Shown piece after piece: positions 52,176 to 62,075 of a stretch of DNA of 64,000 nucleotides. Source of the stretch: Isochrysis galbana. Its lineage: Eukaryota; Haptophyta; Isochrysidales; Isochrysidaceae. Position numbers and translations under genes: made by a program. The notes beneath the pieces are model-generated. The model did no database searches, was not told the origin of the DNA, and saw only the letters and a program-made list of their open reading frames with translations. The stretch is from positions 248,001 to 312,000 of the forward strand of contig CM030938.1 in assembly GCA_018136815.1 (NCBI GenBank), read 5' to 3'. How positions within the stretch are numbered: the first letter of the stretch is position 1; the number at the start of each line of letters is the position of its first letter.

Positions 52176-52306
52176 TGACGAAGCCCTTAGCGGCGAACAA
52201 GTTCACCAAGTTCCGTGGGCTGATCATGGTTCGCATCTGAGATCTTGCTGCCTTGCGAATCCCTCATTTGTTGCCCTTCTCCGGGGGATCAGGTCAAGGG
52301 GGGGGT

Positions 52307-52422
52307 TGAGTCGGTTACGGCGGTTGAGTCGGTTACGGCGGTTGAGTCGTTTGAACGGACAACGGACCGTGCAAGGGTAGAGACCCCTAAGAGACAAGTA
52401 ACAAGAAAGCTTTCGCCACTCA
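52307..52422 (+). repeat. Copia LTR 2, identical to LTR 1
   Basis: All 116 bases match LTR 1. It follows the polypurine tract. No target-site duplication is seen outside the two LTRs: GCGGT lies left of LTR 1 and TCAAG right of LTR 2. Confidence 0.85.
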
Positions 52423-52425
52423 TCA

Positions 52426-53560
52426 AGCTCACTTGGCATGAAGGTCTCGATGAAGTACTTGGAGCCCAACTCAAGGAAGTGAGTGATGGAATCATTCTTC
52501 ACCAAGGAGACTACATCAACAAGTTGGTGGGCACGCACCTCGAAGAGATGACCAAGTACGAGGACACGCTGCGCAACACCGTCGACACGCCATGCAACTC
52601 GTACCTCGGCAAGGACGTCATCGAGGCGCAAGACGAGAAAGAGCGGATCAAGACGGAGCTCGATCCCAAGTTTGGCACCAAGTACCGCGGCCTTGTCGGT
52701 AGTCTCCTCTACGCCGCCGTGGTGAGCAACCCCGACATCTCGTACACGGTGGGCCAACTTTGCCGCGCGATGTCGTTCCCCACCATCCAAGGGGTGCACC
52801 GGCTTGGGGGCGCACAAGTGCAAGGAACTTGGCGGTGCCGGTGCCCCAAGTCTTGATTGCCTTGCCACTTGCCACCTCAACCATGTCCGTGCGCGTCTCA
52901 TCCACGCCGTCTGGGAAGAAGCTGATGTCGTTGAAGTAGTCCGCCCCGGTTGCGCCCGAGTCGATGAGGATACGTAATGCATCATCTTGGGTGTTCTTGG
53001 TCGTGGTTGCACATATCTTGTTGCAGGTGAAGGTGAGGCGTCCACCACTTTGCTTGTTTTCCTTCTTCATCTTGGCATCGTAGAGGTTGGCCTTGATCTT
53101 GGCTTGGAGGCCCTGCAAGGGTTCCGCCAAGTCCCGGGCATTGACTTTGACCTCTCGTACTCGCCAACCATCTCCCATGGCGGCTTTCGACTGTTCTGCG
53201 TCATCTCCGTCATCATGTGCACGTACAAGGGCGCCGCCGATGCCATCTCCGCGTACACGCAGAGCGAGTTGCCCCCCAACGAGCGCGTTTGGGTACGCAT
53301 GCCCAAGAACTACCGCAAGTACGATGAACCCAACAAGAACAAATGCTTTGCACACCACCTAGCCATAGCTAGGCCTTGGGTTCACGACGCACATTAAGCC
53401 TTGCATGAAGCCTTGTATGAAGCCTTGCGCTTCTCACCCCCCCTCGTGGTTTTCCACGGGAACTCGGACTCCATGAAGGTGGCGTGCACACCGCTCACAA
53501 ACACCTTGCCCGTCTCGAGCGACATGAAGATGTTGCCCGTGTGGTCTGAGCATGCTCAAG
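52426..53560. pseudogene. Copia RT, protease, RT and pol fragments in alternating orientation
   Basis: 52426-52788 (+) encodes RT C-terminal text (GIILHQGDYINKLVGTHLEEM, YRGLVGSLLYAAVVSNPDISYTVGQLCRA). 52789-53113 (-) encodes the protease (ILIDSGATGADYF again). 53114-53325 (+) returns to RT (GFRQVPGIDFDLSYSPTISHGG). 53330-53435 is the reverse complement of 50441-50545. 53436-53560 repeats minus-strand pol text of 49877-49997. All junctions are abrupt and the frames broken. Confidence 0.75.
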
Positions 53561-53639
53561 ACGTGCACATGATGACGGAGATGACACTTGGCGTAAGCGT
53601 GTCGTCATCCTCCTCATCGGGTGCGAACATACAAGGCCG

Positions 53640-54120
53640 CTCAGGGAAGAAAACCGAAGATAAAAAAAACGATGGAACTCAGCACCCCCATGTTTATCGA
53701 AAACGAGAAAGGCAGGCTACAACTCAGCAAAGAATTCGGCCTCGTAGCGAAAGCTCTCGGTTTAGCCGAGAGACTCGCATGATGCGACGAGTCACCCCGC
53801 TTCGACTGATACTTCGGATGGGCGATCGACCATAACTACGGACACGCCGAGCGAACGCTCGTGCGCATTAGCACGACGACACCCTGCAACACTTTTGTAT
53901 AGACAGGTCACTCAACAGAACAGGAGGAAGGAGAGGACTTACTGCTGGGGACAGGTGCACCCCGCTTAGCTCGTACCCCCCGCACGACCCGGGCCCCTAA
54001 GTAGAGCACGAGGGGAGTTGCCGCAAGGCAGGGAGTGAGGGAGTGGGAAGAGAAAGGGCGTGGCTTCGTGAGCGTCGTCCAGTGCCACGGGTGAGGTGAG
54101 AATATTAAAAGATTTTTTTT
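53640..54120 (+). mobile_element. Retroposon 3' part with LAERLA-ending coding remnant
   Basis: MELSTPMFIENEKGRLQLSK and then EFGLVAKALGLAERLA plus stop (ATG near 53671) is followed by a 330-nt UTR with CCCCTAAGTAGAGCACGAGGGGAGTTGCCGCAAGGCAGG and the tail GTGAGGTGAGAATATTAAAAGATTTTTTTTT. The peptide is conserved with the minus-strand copy at 38786-38990. A possible short flanking repeat (TACAAGG) is not compelling. Confidence 0.65.
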
Positions 54121-54180
54121 TACAAGGTAGATGTGCAGAGCCGCGCGCGTGGCAAGAATATTAAGAAGTTTTTTTCTCTC
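54121..54180 (+). repeat. Second retroposon tail directly after the first
   Basis: GTGCAGAGCCGCGCGCGTGGCAAGAATATTAAGAAGTTTTTTTC is the same tail type as in copy R3. Two tails 55 bp apart imply one insertion at or next to another. Confidence 0.65.
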
Positions 54181-54351
54181 CCCACACCCGCAACAAGTGT
54201 AGAAATTCGATTTTTTGCAACAAAAGGTGCTTGCTGCAAGCATGTACTTCGCTGCTTGCTGCGCGTGCCGCCTTGTGCATTGGACCCGCTGCCTGCACGC
54301 ACGTACGCACGCCGGCACTCGTAGGCGTTGAAGTGGTCAGTGCCTTCTAGC

Positions 54352-55545
54352 TCAAGTGAGATCGAAGGCGCCGTGATTCTCGGAGGCGAGGCACGCCTCG
54401 AGGATCCGCTGCACGCGACATGCAGCGTCTCCCCACCTCAATACCTCGGCCTCAGCTGCCTGAGGAAGGGACGCGTCCACCGCAGTGTCGGGCTCACCCC
54501 GCGCACTGAGTGCTACGGACACAAAGCGCTCGATCATGCGTACTTCCTGCCAGCATGCTTCCGCTTGCCGTTCCTCCCAAGCCACCTGTCCTGCGCGTCG
54601 AACACGGAAGTGTGCGGGGAGCTGTGGCGGCGGAGAAGCACGCAACTGCACAAGGGAAGTGCCAAAGGTGTCAAGCTCCTGCGGATGTACCCAGTCATCG
54701 CAGCGGAGCACGCCTTCTGAGCAGTGGGCCTCAAAGAAGTCACGCCGCGCTGCGTCGAATCCGCAGTGGAACGAGCCGGTCGCGCCTGACGCATAGATGA
54801 GCATTGCGTGTGCCGAGATGGGCACGCCACGGCACTTGGCGGCGGCACCCGTGAGCTCTTCGCCCCCGCGCGCCGGTGAGTCGAGCTGTCGCGCGCGGTC
54901 GCCGCTCCAATCTATGTGACAGAAGACGCGCGCCGGAAGCTCTCCTCCCGGCGCAAGGAAGGCATCTAAGGCTGCCGCGCAGTACCAGCCCAAGTCGCCC
55001 AGGCAACCAAGCGGCTCGAGAGCCGCGTCTGCACGGATGTTTGAGGTCCAAAATTCGTGGGGCGCCTTGAAGCTAAGGCAGCACGTGGCGCGGCGCACAC
55101 CGCCTAGCCCCGAGAGCGCGCCTAGCATGTCGCCTGTTCGCGGGTGGTGCGGCCACATCTGGCCGTCCATCAGCAGCACACCTGAGCGCTTGCAGCCCTC
55201 AACGAGAGCACGAGCCTCTGCAGCCGATGCGGCGAGCGGCTTCTCGCAGAGGACGTGCAGCCCCTTGCCCGCGGCGAGGCAGCCCCACTCTGCGTGCAGC
55301 GCACACGGCAGCGCGATGTAAACCGCGTCCACTGCGCCTGAGCTGAGCAGCTCACCGTATGAGCCGAAGGCAAACTCTATACCACGCTCGTCTGCCCAGC
55401 GTCGTGCGCGCTCGTGCGAGCGACTCGCGACCGCCACGATCGCGCAAGTGGACGTCTGCTCCGCCGCCCAGCAGATCTTGTCCGCGATGCTCGCCGTGCC
55501 CAGCACGCCCACGCGCAGCCGCCGAGAAGGGGCGGCGGAGGCCAT
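54352..55545 (-). CDS. Gfo/Idh/MocA-family NAD(P)-dependent oxidoreductase
   Basis: 397 residues from the ATG at 55545-55543 on the minus strand. The N-terminal Rossmann fold starts LRVGVLGTASIADK (residues 10-23), then VAVASRSHERA, VDAVYIALPCALH and LCEKPLAASAAEA with the family EKP motif at 101-103. The C-terminal half has the GLGDLGWY-like CLGDLGWYCAAAL and the beta-sheet domain with IYASGATGSFHCGFDAARRDFFEAHC. Closest in style to D-xylose 1-dehydrogenase/trans-dihydrodiol dehydrogenase-type members; the sugar or polyol substrate is unknown. The frame extends upstream to 55989 but without conserved sequence. It is transcribed divergently from the acetyl-CoA synthetase. Confidence 0.88.
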   Translation of the reverse strand: MASAAPSRRLRVGVLGTASIADKICWAAEQTSTCAIVAVASRSHERARRWADERGIEFAFGSYGELLSSGAVDAVYIALPCALHAEWGCLAAGKGLHVLCEKPLAASAAEARALVEGCKRSGVLLMDGQMWPHHPRTGDMLGALSGLGGVRRATCCLSFKAPHEFWTSNIRADAALEPLGCLGDLGWYCAAALDAFLAPGGELPARVFCHIDWSGDRARQLDSPARGGEELTGAAAKCRGVPISAHAMLIYASGATGSFHCGFDAARRDFFEAHCSEGVLRCDDWVHPQELDTFGTSLVQLRASPPPQLPAHFRVRRAGQVAWEERQAEACWQEVRMIERFVSVALSARGEPDTAVDASLPQAAEAEVLRWGDAACRVQRILEACLASENHGAFDLT

Positions 55546-56349
55546 CAGGCCGACAGTGCCGAGTCGCCGAGAGAGGAGGGGCTGGGCTCTCACCGTCGCA
55601 GCCCCCACCCAGCCAGAGATTTGGTTGCTGCAAAAGGGTCCATATTTTTCGGTCGTGGCAGATCGGGACCGGCCACGGCAGTGGTCCGGCAGTGGTCCAA
55701 GATAATGTGCCACCATGGCCTCGCGACTCCCTCTCCCTCCCGGTCCACCAGAGCCCCTACTCCTCTCGCCTCGCGCTATTGTCAGACTTTTGTACAGCCG
55801 TTTTGGGCCCGCTCCACCTGCTGCGACGGTCGTGTGAGAACGACGCGTGCGCGACGGAGCAACGCTGGCAGGGCAGTGTGCCTGCGGTTCTATCTCACCT
55901 GTGGGAGCCCTGCGGCAGCCCGCATAGTGGCTAGGCCAGATGTGTCGGATCAGCCCGATGAAAGCGGGAGTCCTGTCGGCACTCCCCAAAAATAGAACGT
56001 CAAACTTTTGGCAACGAGGGGTATGTTCAAACGGTCAAAAAGTTGGGAGTTGAGTTCGCGTTCGACATTCTTTTTACCACCTACTCCTACTTGTAAACCC
56101 AACTCTCGCCGCTGTGCGGTCTCCACCCGCTCCGAATCATCATCATCCTTCCATCAATCAACGCCTCTCTCCGCTCTCTGGGCGCCCTCCGTCCGCCGCG
56201 CCGCCGCCTCCCGTCCCCCCCGCTCTCTTTTCTCATGACAAAGCTCGTTTCTTTTCTTTTCGGCGTTGATCCACCTCCTCAGTCGGTGCTGGCCACCGCG
56301 CCCCCACTCCCCCGCGCCGCCCCCCCCCTTCCTCCCCACGCGCGGCGTG
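55546..56349. promoter_or_regulatory. Shared divergent intergenic region
   Basis: About 800 bp lies between the ATGs of the oxidoreductase (-) and acetyl-CoA synthetase (+). No TATA-like element or conserved operator was recognised. The last 120 bases are pyrimidine-rich, as expected of a 5' UTR. Open frames on the minus strand here lack homology. Confidence 0.4.
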
Positions 56350-58521
56350 ATGGCCCCCATGGAGACTGGCGAGCGAGAGACGGAGATCTACGGCGTGCCG
56401 GAGACCGCGGCGTCGGGCGCGCATTTGCGTGGGATGCACAACTACCTCGCCACTTGGGAGCGCTCCGTCGACGACACGCACGCCTTCTGGGCCGAGCAGG
56501 CGCAGGAGCGGCTCGAGTGGCTGCGGCCGCCCTCTCGCGTGAGCCGTGGCTCGTTCGAGGAGGGTGACGTCGCCTGGTTTGACGATGGGATGCTCAACGT
56601 CTCGGTGAATTGTCTCGACCGCCACCCACCGCAGAACACCGCTATTATCTGGGAAGGCGACGAGGTCGGCGACTGCCAGCGCATCACGTATGGAGAGGCA
56701 CTCGGAGCCACCTGCAAGCTCGCGAACTCGCTTCGCGCGCTCGGCGTGCGCAAGGGCGACCGCGTGTGCATCTACATGCCGATGGTGCCCGAGGCCGCCT
56801 ACGCTATGCTCGCCTGTGCGCGCATCGGTGCAATTCACTCTGTCGTCTTTGCCGGCTTCTCGGCAGAGGTGCGTGGGGGAGGCAGAGGGATGGGGACAGG
56901 CAAAGTGGGCCCAGCAACCGTCTGATGCCCCCGCGACCGTGTCGGCAGGCCCTGCGCGCGCGAATCGCTGATGCCGAATGTAAAGTGGTCATCACTGCGG
57001 ACGAGGGCCTGCGCGCTCGCAAACAGATCAAGCTCAAGGCGACAGTCGACAAGGCACTCGACCACCCTGAGTGCTCGTGCGTGAAAAACGTTCTAGTGCA
57101 CAAGCGCACTGGGGGCGACATCGACTGGGTCTCGGGGCGTGACATCTGGTTGCACGAGGCGATGGCCAACGAACGGTTAGACGACGCGCTCTACCCTCCA
57201 TTCTGCACTCGTCACTGCCGGGTGCCAACGCGCAGCGCCCTCACACGCACCCCCCGCCTCACACTCACCCCCGCTCCTCCTCCGCTACAGGCCGTTTGCA
57301 GCCCCTGAGCCTATGACGGGCGAGGATCCGCTTTTCCTACTCTACACGTCGGGCTCAACGGGGAAACCAAAAGGCATGATGCACACGAGCGCCGGGTACC
57401 TGCTGTGGACGGCCTTCACCCACTACTACACCTTTGACTACCGGCCGGGCGATGTCTACGCATGCGTGGCCGACATTGGCTGGATCACCGGACACTCATA
57501 CATCGTCTACGGCCCTCTTTGCAACGGCGCCACCACAGTCATGTTCGAGTCACTCCCCACGTTCCCGGACGCCGGACGCTACTGGGACCTGGTGCAGCGG
57601 CACCACATCAACTCGTTTTACACCGCGCCTACCGCCATCCGCGCATTGATGAAGTACGGAACAGAGCCCCTCAAGAAGTACGACCGCTCATCGTTGCGCG
57701 TCCTCGGCACTGTGGGCGAGCCCATCAACCCGGAGGCGTGGCGGTGGTACTTTGAGGAGGTCGGGCAACGCCGGTGCGCGGTGGTCGACACTTTTTGGCA
57801 GACCGAGACGGGTGGCCATATGATTACCAACTTGCCCGGCTGCACACCCATGAAGCCCGGCTCCGCCTCGCTGCCCATGTTTGGCGTACGGCCCGTCGTC
57901 GTCGACCCTAGGAGCGGCTCGACCCTCGAGGGCAACGGCGTAGAGGGCGTGCTGTGCATCGGCCAGCCCTGGCCTGGCATCGCGCGCACCATCTGGGGAG
58001 ACCACGAGCGCTACCTCAACACTTACCTCCGCCCGTACCCGGGCAAGTACTTCACGGGTGACGGGTGCCGTCGTGATGAGGACGGCTTCATCTGGATCAC
58101 CGGACGAGTCGACGATGTGCTCAACGTGTCAGGACACAGACTTGGTACAGCCGAAATCGAGTCTGCTCTAGTCACCCACCCCGCATGCATCGAGGCCGCC
58201 GTCGTCGGCATGCCGCATGACGTGAAGGGCCAAGGCATCTTTGCATACGTTGTCCTCCACGATGGGGCCGCCGATTCAGCTGACCTCATCCCCTCGCTCA
58301 AGCAGGCGGTCCGCACGGGCATCGGCGGCATCGCGATGCCAGACTGCATCGTGGTGACACCAGGGCTCCCTAAGACGCGGTCGGGCAAGATCATGCGCCG
58401 CATCTTGCGCAAAATCGCGTGCCGCGAGTGGGACCAGCTCGGCGACGTGTCCACGCTCGCCGATCCGTCAATCGTCGATGTTCTGACACAAAGGGTGGGC
58501 GCCATGTACGCAGGCAATTGA
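56350..58521 (+). CDS. Acetyl-CoA synthetase (AMP-forming), three exons
   Basis: Model join(56350-56868, 56949-57175, 57291-58521), 658 residues, the usual length. All splice sites are GT-AG and phases fit; intron 2 splits the Arg codon of [11 protein letters not shown]. Seen: [38 protein letters not shown] across intron 1, the P-loop [11 protein letters not shown] at 267-277, [10 protein letters not shown] from 415, [38 protein letters not shown], and [12 protein letters not shown] with the catalytic, acetylation-regulated lysine. It makes acetyl-CoA from acetate, ATP and CoA. The N-terminus lacks an obvious transit peptide, which points to the cytosol (inference). The upstream frame to 56266 is low-complexity, so ATG 56350 is chosen. 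Confidence 0.96.
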
Positions 58522-58745
58522 GCAGCGCCTCATGGCGAGTGCACGGATGAGCGGGCGTCGAATTACATGTCGAGATTGCCGTGCCATCAGCTGCTTACCT
58601 TCCCAATCTACCTTCAAGCCCTCTCCAATGCATAAGGACGGTGGGCGGCATCCCCCTTATGAGCATGGCCTGGGATTTAGGCTGCCGGTCCGTGTTCGAT
58701 TTCAAGGCAGTATACTTGTGGTAGTGTCCGAAGGTGCTCTGAGCG

Positions 58746-59262
58746 TTACGTATTGGCCTTCAGTGCGCCGTCGAGCACGACGCCCGCAACCCCAGCTGTC
58801 TTCGATCGATCCTCGAAGTCGATTTTGCCTGCCTTCTCAAGCATGCTCCTCCAAATCCGAGTGATGTGTGGCCGATGTAGACGAGTAATGGGCAGCAATG
58901 GCCAAGCAGCAAAACTATCCCCACTTTTGGGCACGTGCATTCCAATCTCCAGTGCCCATATACGTTCGAAAGGATCAGCGCAGCACGATAGAGAGCGTGC
59001 GGAACACGAGTGGGCCAATGAGTGCACAGAGCGGCACAAAACACCATCGTACTTTGCAGTCGACTAGTTTTACTTCCTCTAGTTTGAACTCTTCGGTGTC
59101 ACAATCCTCTCGGATTTTCGTTATTCGCGGTCCTCGCCCTTTCTCTATTAGTAGGCGTTGTTGCAGATGGTTTGCGTGGTATGCACTGTAGAACTTATAG
59201 TGGGACGAGGAGGGAGAAGAGGCAAAATTGAGGCGAGCAGTGATCTCCCCTACTACTTTCAA
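58746..59262 (-). CDS. Possible small minus-strand gene, unrecognised
   Basis: Two minus-strand frames overlap: 58975-59262 (MKVVGEITARLNF, EEFKLEEVKLVDCKVRWCFVPL) and 58746-59039 (ALEIGMHVPKSGDSFAAWPLL, SMLEKAGKIDFEDRSKTAGV, stop at 58746). The second reads like a genuine C-terminal exon; a splice could link the two. No family is recognised. An alternative is that this is only the 3' UTR region of the acetyl-CoA synthetase gene. Confidence 0.25.
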
Positions 59263-59267
59263 CTAAG

Positions 59268-59880
59268 GTCGCGTTCCGTCAAAAGAGGACAATGAGAATA
59301 AAATTTATGTTTACCCCATATGTGTATTTAAATCAATATAAAATGTAAAGATAATCCCAGTCTCGCTTGTATAATGATATATTGAACCATGTAAATGAAC
59401 AGATAAATGGAAAGTTAAAATGTACTTAAAATGTGTAAAGATACATCAATACAAAATACAAAATGTGATTTGTACGCCATTAAATGTGTGATGAGTTGTA
59501 ATTAGCAATCACTTCGACATGCGCACGACGTGCCTACAAATGCGCGTCATTTGCCGCGGAGAAGGTGCAACTCGAGGTTCCCTTTTTTTTTTCACACCCC
59601 TCCCGTCTACCGTCTATTTGGGTATAAAATTTTATTGACTCCTAACTTGGACACTATTTCTATTGCCACGTACTCAGTACTCCAACGTACCACCCGATTT
59701 AACAAATTCGTCGCGATGCCGGCGTTAATTCATTTGGTGAGCGGCTATTTTTTTCTAAGACGTATACCAAAATGACTATTCACGAACAGGTCTTATTTAT
59801 TGTATTTGTCAGTTTGCACCTCTAAGCTATGTATGTCTTATGGTGTAAAAGTTAATTTTAACATAACCAACTTCAAGCGC
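59268..59880. other. AT-rich island with element-like edge
   Basis: Base composition changes sharply to A/T-rich at about 59280 and stays so to about 59880, unlike the rest of the window. It begins with GTCGCGTTCCGTCAAAAGAGG (shared inverted with 19096-19116) and contains AGAAGGTGCAACTCGAGGTTCCC plus a T-run at 59561-59590 (shared with 41267-41293). No long ORF. Confidence 0.6.
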
Positions 59881-60082
59881 TCTCCTCGGCCGACGGCAGG
59901 AAGATTCGCCCAAAACATTCTCCGGTCCCAAGATATCTTGTGGGGGGTCTCTCCGCGCTCCGCGAGGGAAAAGGACGCGATCTCGCTCCGAGATCGGCCA
60001 CGCGCCCTCACACGCTGCCCCGCCGTGCCCTCGGTCCCTCGCCTCCCCCCCCATGGCAGGTTCTTTCCTTCGGCGTGCCGTC

Positions 60083-61000
60083 AACCTACTTTTATAAGTG
60101 GGGGTCAATGGGGGCCTCGCGCCCCCCTCTCTCCATCGCGGACACCCCCCGGGGTGGGCCCGTACATTCAACCTCAGCCCCTGCCCTCTGGCGGGGGCTG
60201 GGCAATCAACATCCTGGCCCAGACCCTTCGTGGGCGCGGGCCGCGACTCGCACTCCCACGCCCATACTGGGCCTGCCCTCGAGCTGACTCCCCCCCCTCC
60301 CCTGGTCGCCAGGCATACAGAGGCCGCAGGGAGGCCCCAATGGCCAGCGTGGCAAGCGTGGGAGAGGCAGGGGGGGCCAGGGGCTGAGCCCCAGCCTCCA
60401 CTGCCCCCTGAGCTGCCCTTGCTGGCCCTCTGGGAGCCCCCAAAGGCCCTCTGAGAGCAGGCCGTGGCGCGCCGCATGGCGACGCGCCGCAGGGAGAGGG
60501 GTGGAGGAGAATGGAGAGAGGGAGAGGGGGGGTTTTGCACCCCCCCCGATGGAGTGCGGTAAGAAACGGGCCCCGTTTGCGTTAGCAAACGGGCGAAGGG
60601 GGGCGGCTGGCGACAGGAGGAAGAGAGGAAGGGAGTGGCTCAGGACGTCCTTGTGGCAGGTATCGGGGGGCGCAGTCATTTATTTCTTCGAGGACTGCTC
60701 GCGGCGCGAGCTGTAAGGGCCGTTCTGCTTCTCGACGAGAGGTCCCTCCCCCCCCCCCGGTGTTTTTCCCCGGAGAGTCGGCCGGCGTCGACCGGTCCGC
60801 CTCAATGGGTTTTCCCTCATTGTAACTTGTGGGGAGTTATAATGGGAGCCGGGGGTTTGCGAGGGGGGAGATTTGAAGGGATGCATATGTGTATGTGTCT
60901 GTGCCACCACTTCAAGGCGTGCGGGCAGGTGCGCTGAGGGGTGTCGTGATAGTACCGGGCTAGTGGGAGTAGTGGTACTAACGCTCAGTTGTTTTATTAT
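60083..61000 (+). mobile_element. Retroposon copy R2 with 16-bp TSD
   Basis: Flanked by CCTTCGGCGTGCCGTC at 60067-60082 and 61001-61016. It starts AACCTACTTTTATAAGTGGG and ends GCTCAGTTGTTTTATTAT. It aligns with R1 along its whole length, including CAATGGGTTTTCCCTCATTG and GCGCGAGCTGTAAGGGCCGTT. Differences are dispersed point changes and short indels, so the two copies are not a recent duplication. One base of TSD/element ambiguity exists at each end. Confidence 0.9.
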
Positions 61001-61016
61001 CCTTCGGCGTGCCGTC

Positions 61017-61790
61017 CGTTGCCTCCGGCCGTTATATTATTCCCCCCCGCGCGCGAGGTTCTCCTCTGCGCGCGGTTCGTTTCCTCCGGCCGTCGTTCGT
61101 TCCCCCCCCCGCGCGCGCTGTTCCCCCCACCATGCCCGTAGTCACCCCCGAGGAAAGCTCCATGAGCTCCCCGCAAGAACCCCTCGCCCTTGAGCCACTC
61201 CCTTCTCGTCTCCCTCCTATCGCCAGCCGCCCCTCACCCGTTTGCGTGGGCCCACCATTTCTCACTGCACTCCATCGGGGGGCCGTTCATCGACGGCGTT
61301 TCTGCGCCACTGCTGAAGTCGGGCGTGCAAAGGGCCACCTCTGCTGCCCCGGCAGCATCCGGGCCGTTCGTCGCTGCAGCACTCTCGCAAGCTGCACCAC
61401 TCCCGCAACACTGGGAATGCGTGACGCTAAGCCTTCGCCTTCTGAAGGAGCCCAGCCGGAGAGCGCCTGACTCACCACTGGTTGCCAAATCTGCGACACC
61501 ACTGACTTCGGGCGCTCGACTGGCGACCTCTACGGCCTCAGCAGCATCCTCGCAGTTTGTCGCTGCAGCACTCCAGCAACCCCGGGAGTGCGCAACGCTA
61601 CACGCTACCCCTTCGCCGTCTGAAGGAGCCTAGGCCCGAGACATGACCATTAATGCAAGCCGGGGCGCTCAGATGACCCGCCCGCCCGCCCCCGGGCTCT
61701 GCCGGGGTCTCTGCAGGGCCTGCTGGGACATCTTCACCTGCGTCTTCACCTGCGTCGGCGTGCGGCATCGGCCAGCGGCTCAGTGCAGCC
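61017..61790. repeat. GC-rich region with an imperfect tandem duplication
   Basis: Unit 1 (61325-61452) and unit 2 (61520-61632) share GCAGCATC, TTCGTCGCTGCAGCACT/TTTGTCGCTGCAGCACT, GGGAATGCG/GGGAGTGCG and CCTTCTGAAGGAGCC/CCGTCTGAAGGAGCC. A frame from 61131 (MPVVTPEESSMSSPQEPL) reads through unit 1 only. No family recognised. Confidence 0.5.
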
Positions 61791-61819
61791 GCCGATATTC
61801 CCAGTTGTAATTATTTTTT

Positions 61820-62075
61820 ATTGAAGTCCCCTGTATGCCTGGCGACCAGGGACGGGGGTGGGAGTCGGCTCGAGCGTAGGCCCAGCGCGGGCGTGGGAGT
61901 GCAGCTCGCGGCCCGCGCCCACGAGGGGTCTGGGCCAGGTTGATGAGTGCCCTGCCCTTGCCAGAGGGCGGGGCTGGGGTTGAATGTACGGGCCCACCCC
62001 GGGGGGGTGTCCGCGATGGAGAGAGGGGGGCGCGAGGCCCCCATTGACCCCCGCTTATAAAAGTAGGTTGTCGGC
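61820..62075 (-). repeat. 5' part of an R1/R2-type retroposon, truncated
   Basis: On the minus strand it starts CAACCTACTTTTATAAGCGGGGGTCAATGGGGGCCTCGCGC, as R1 and R2 do, and stops after about 240 bases at CCTGGTCGCCAGGCATACAGGGG, where an A-rich run (ACTTCAATAAAAAATAATTAC) follows. No 16-bp flanking repeat was found. Confidence 0.7.

Noticed and set aside
59530..59775. Small ORF in the AT-rich island
   Set aside because: No homology, and it spans the T-run motif shared with 41.3 kb; not credible as a gene.
60098..60680. Long ORFs on both strands inside retroposon R2
   Set aside because: Frames are not conserved in R1 because of scattered indels; they arise from GC-rich sequence.
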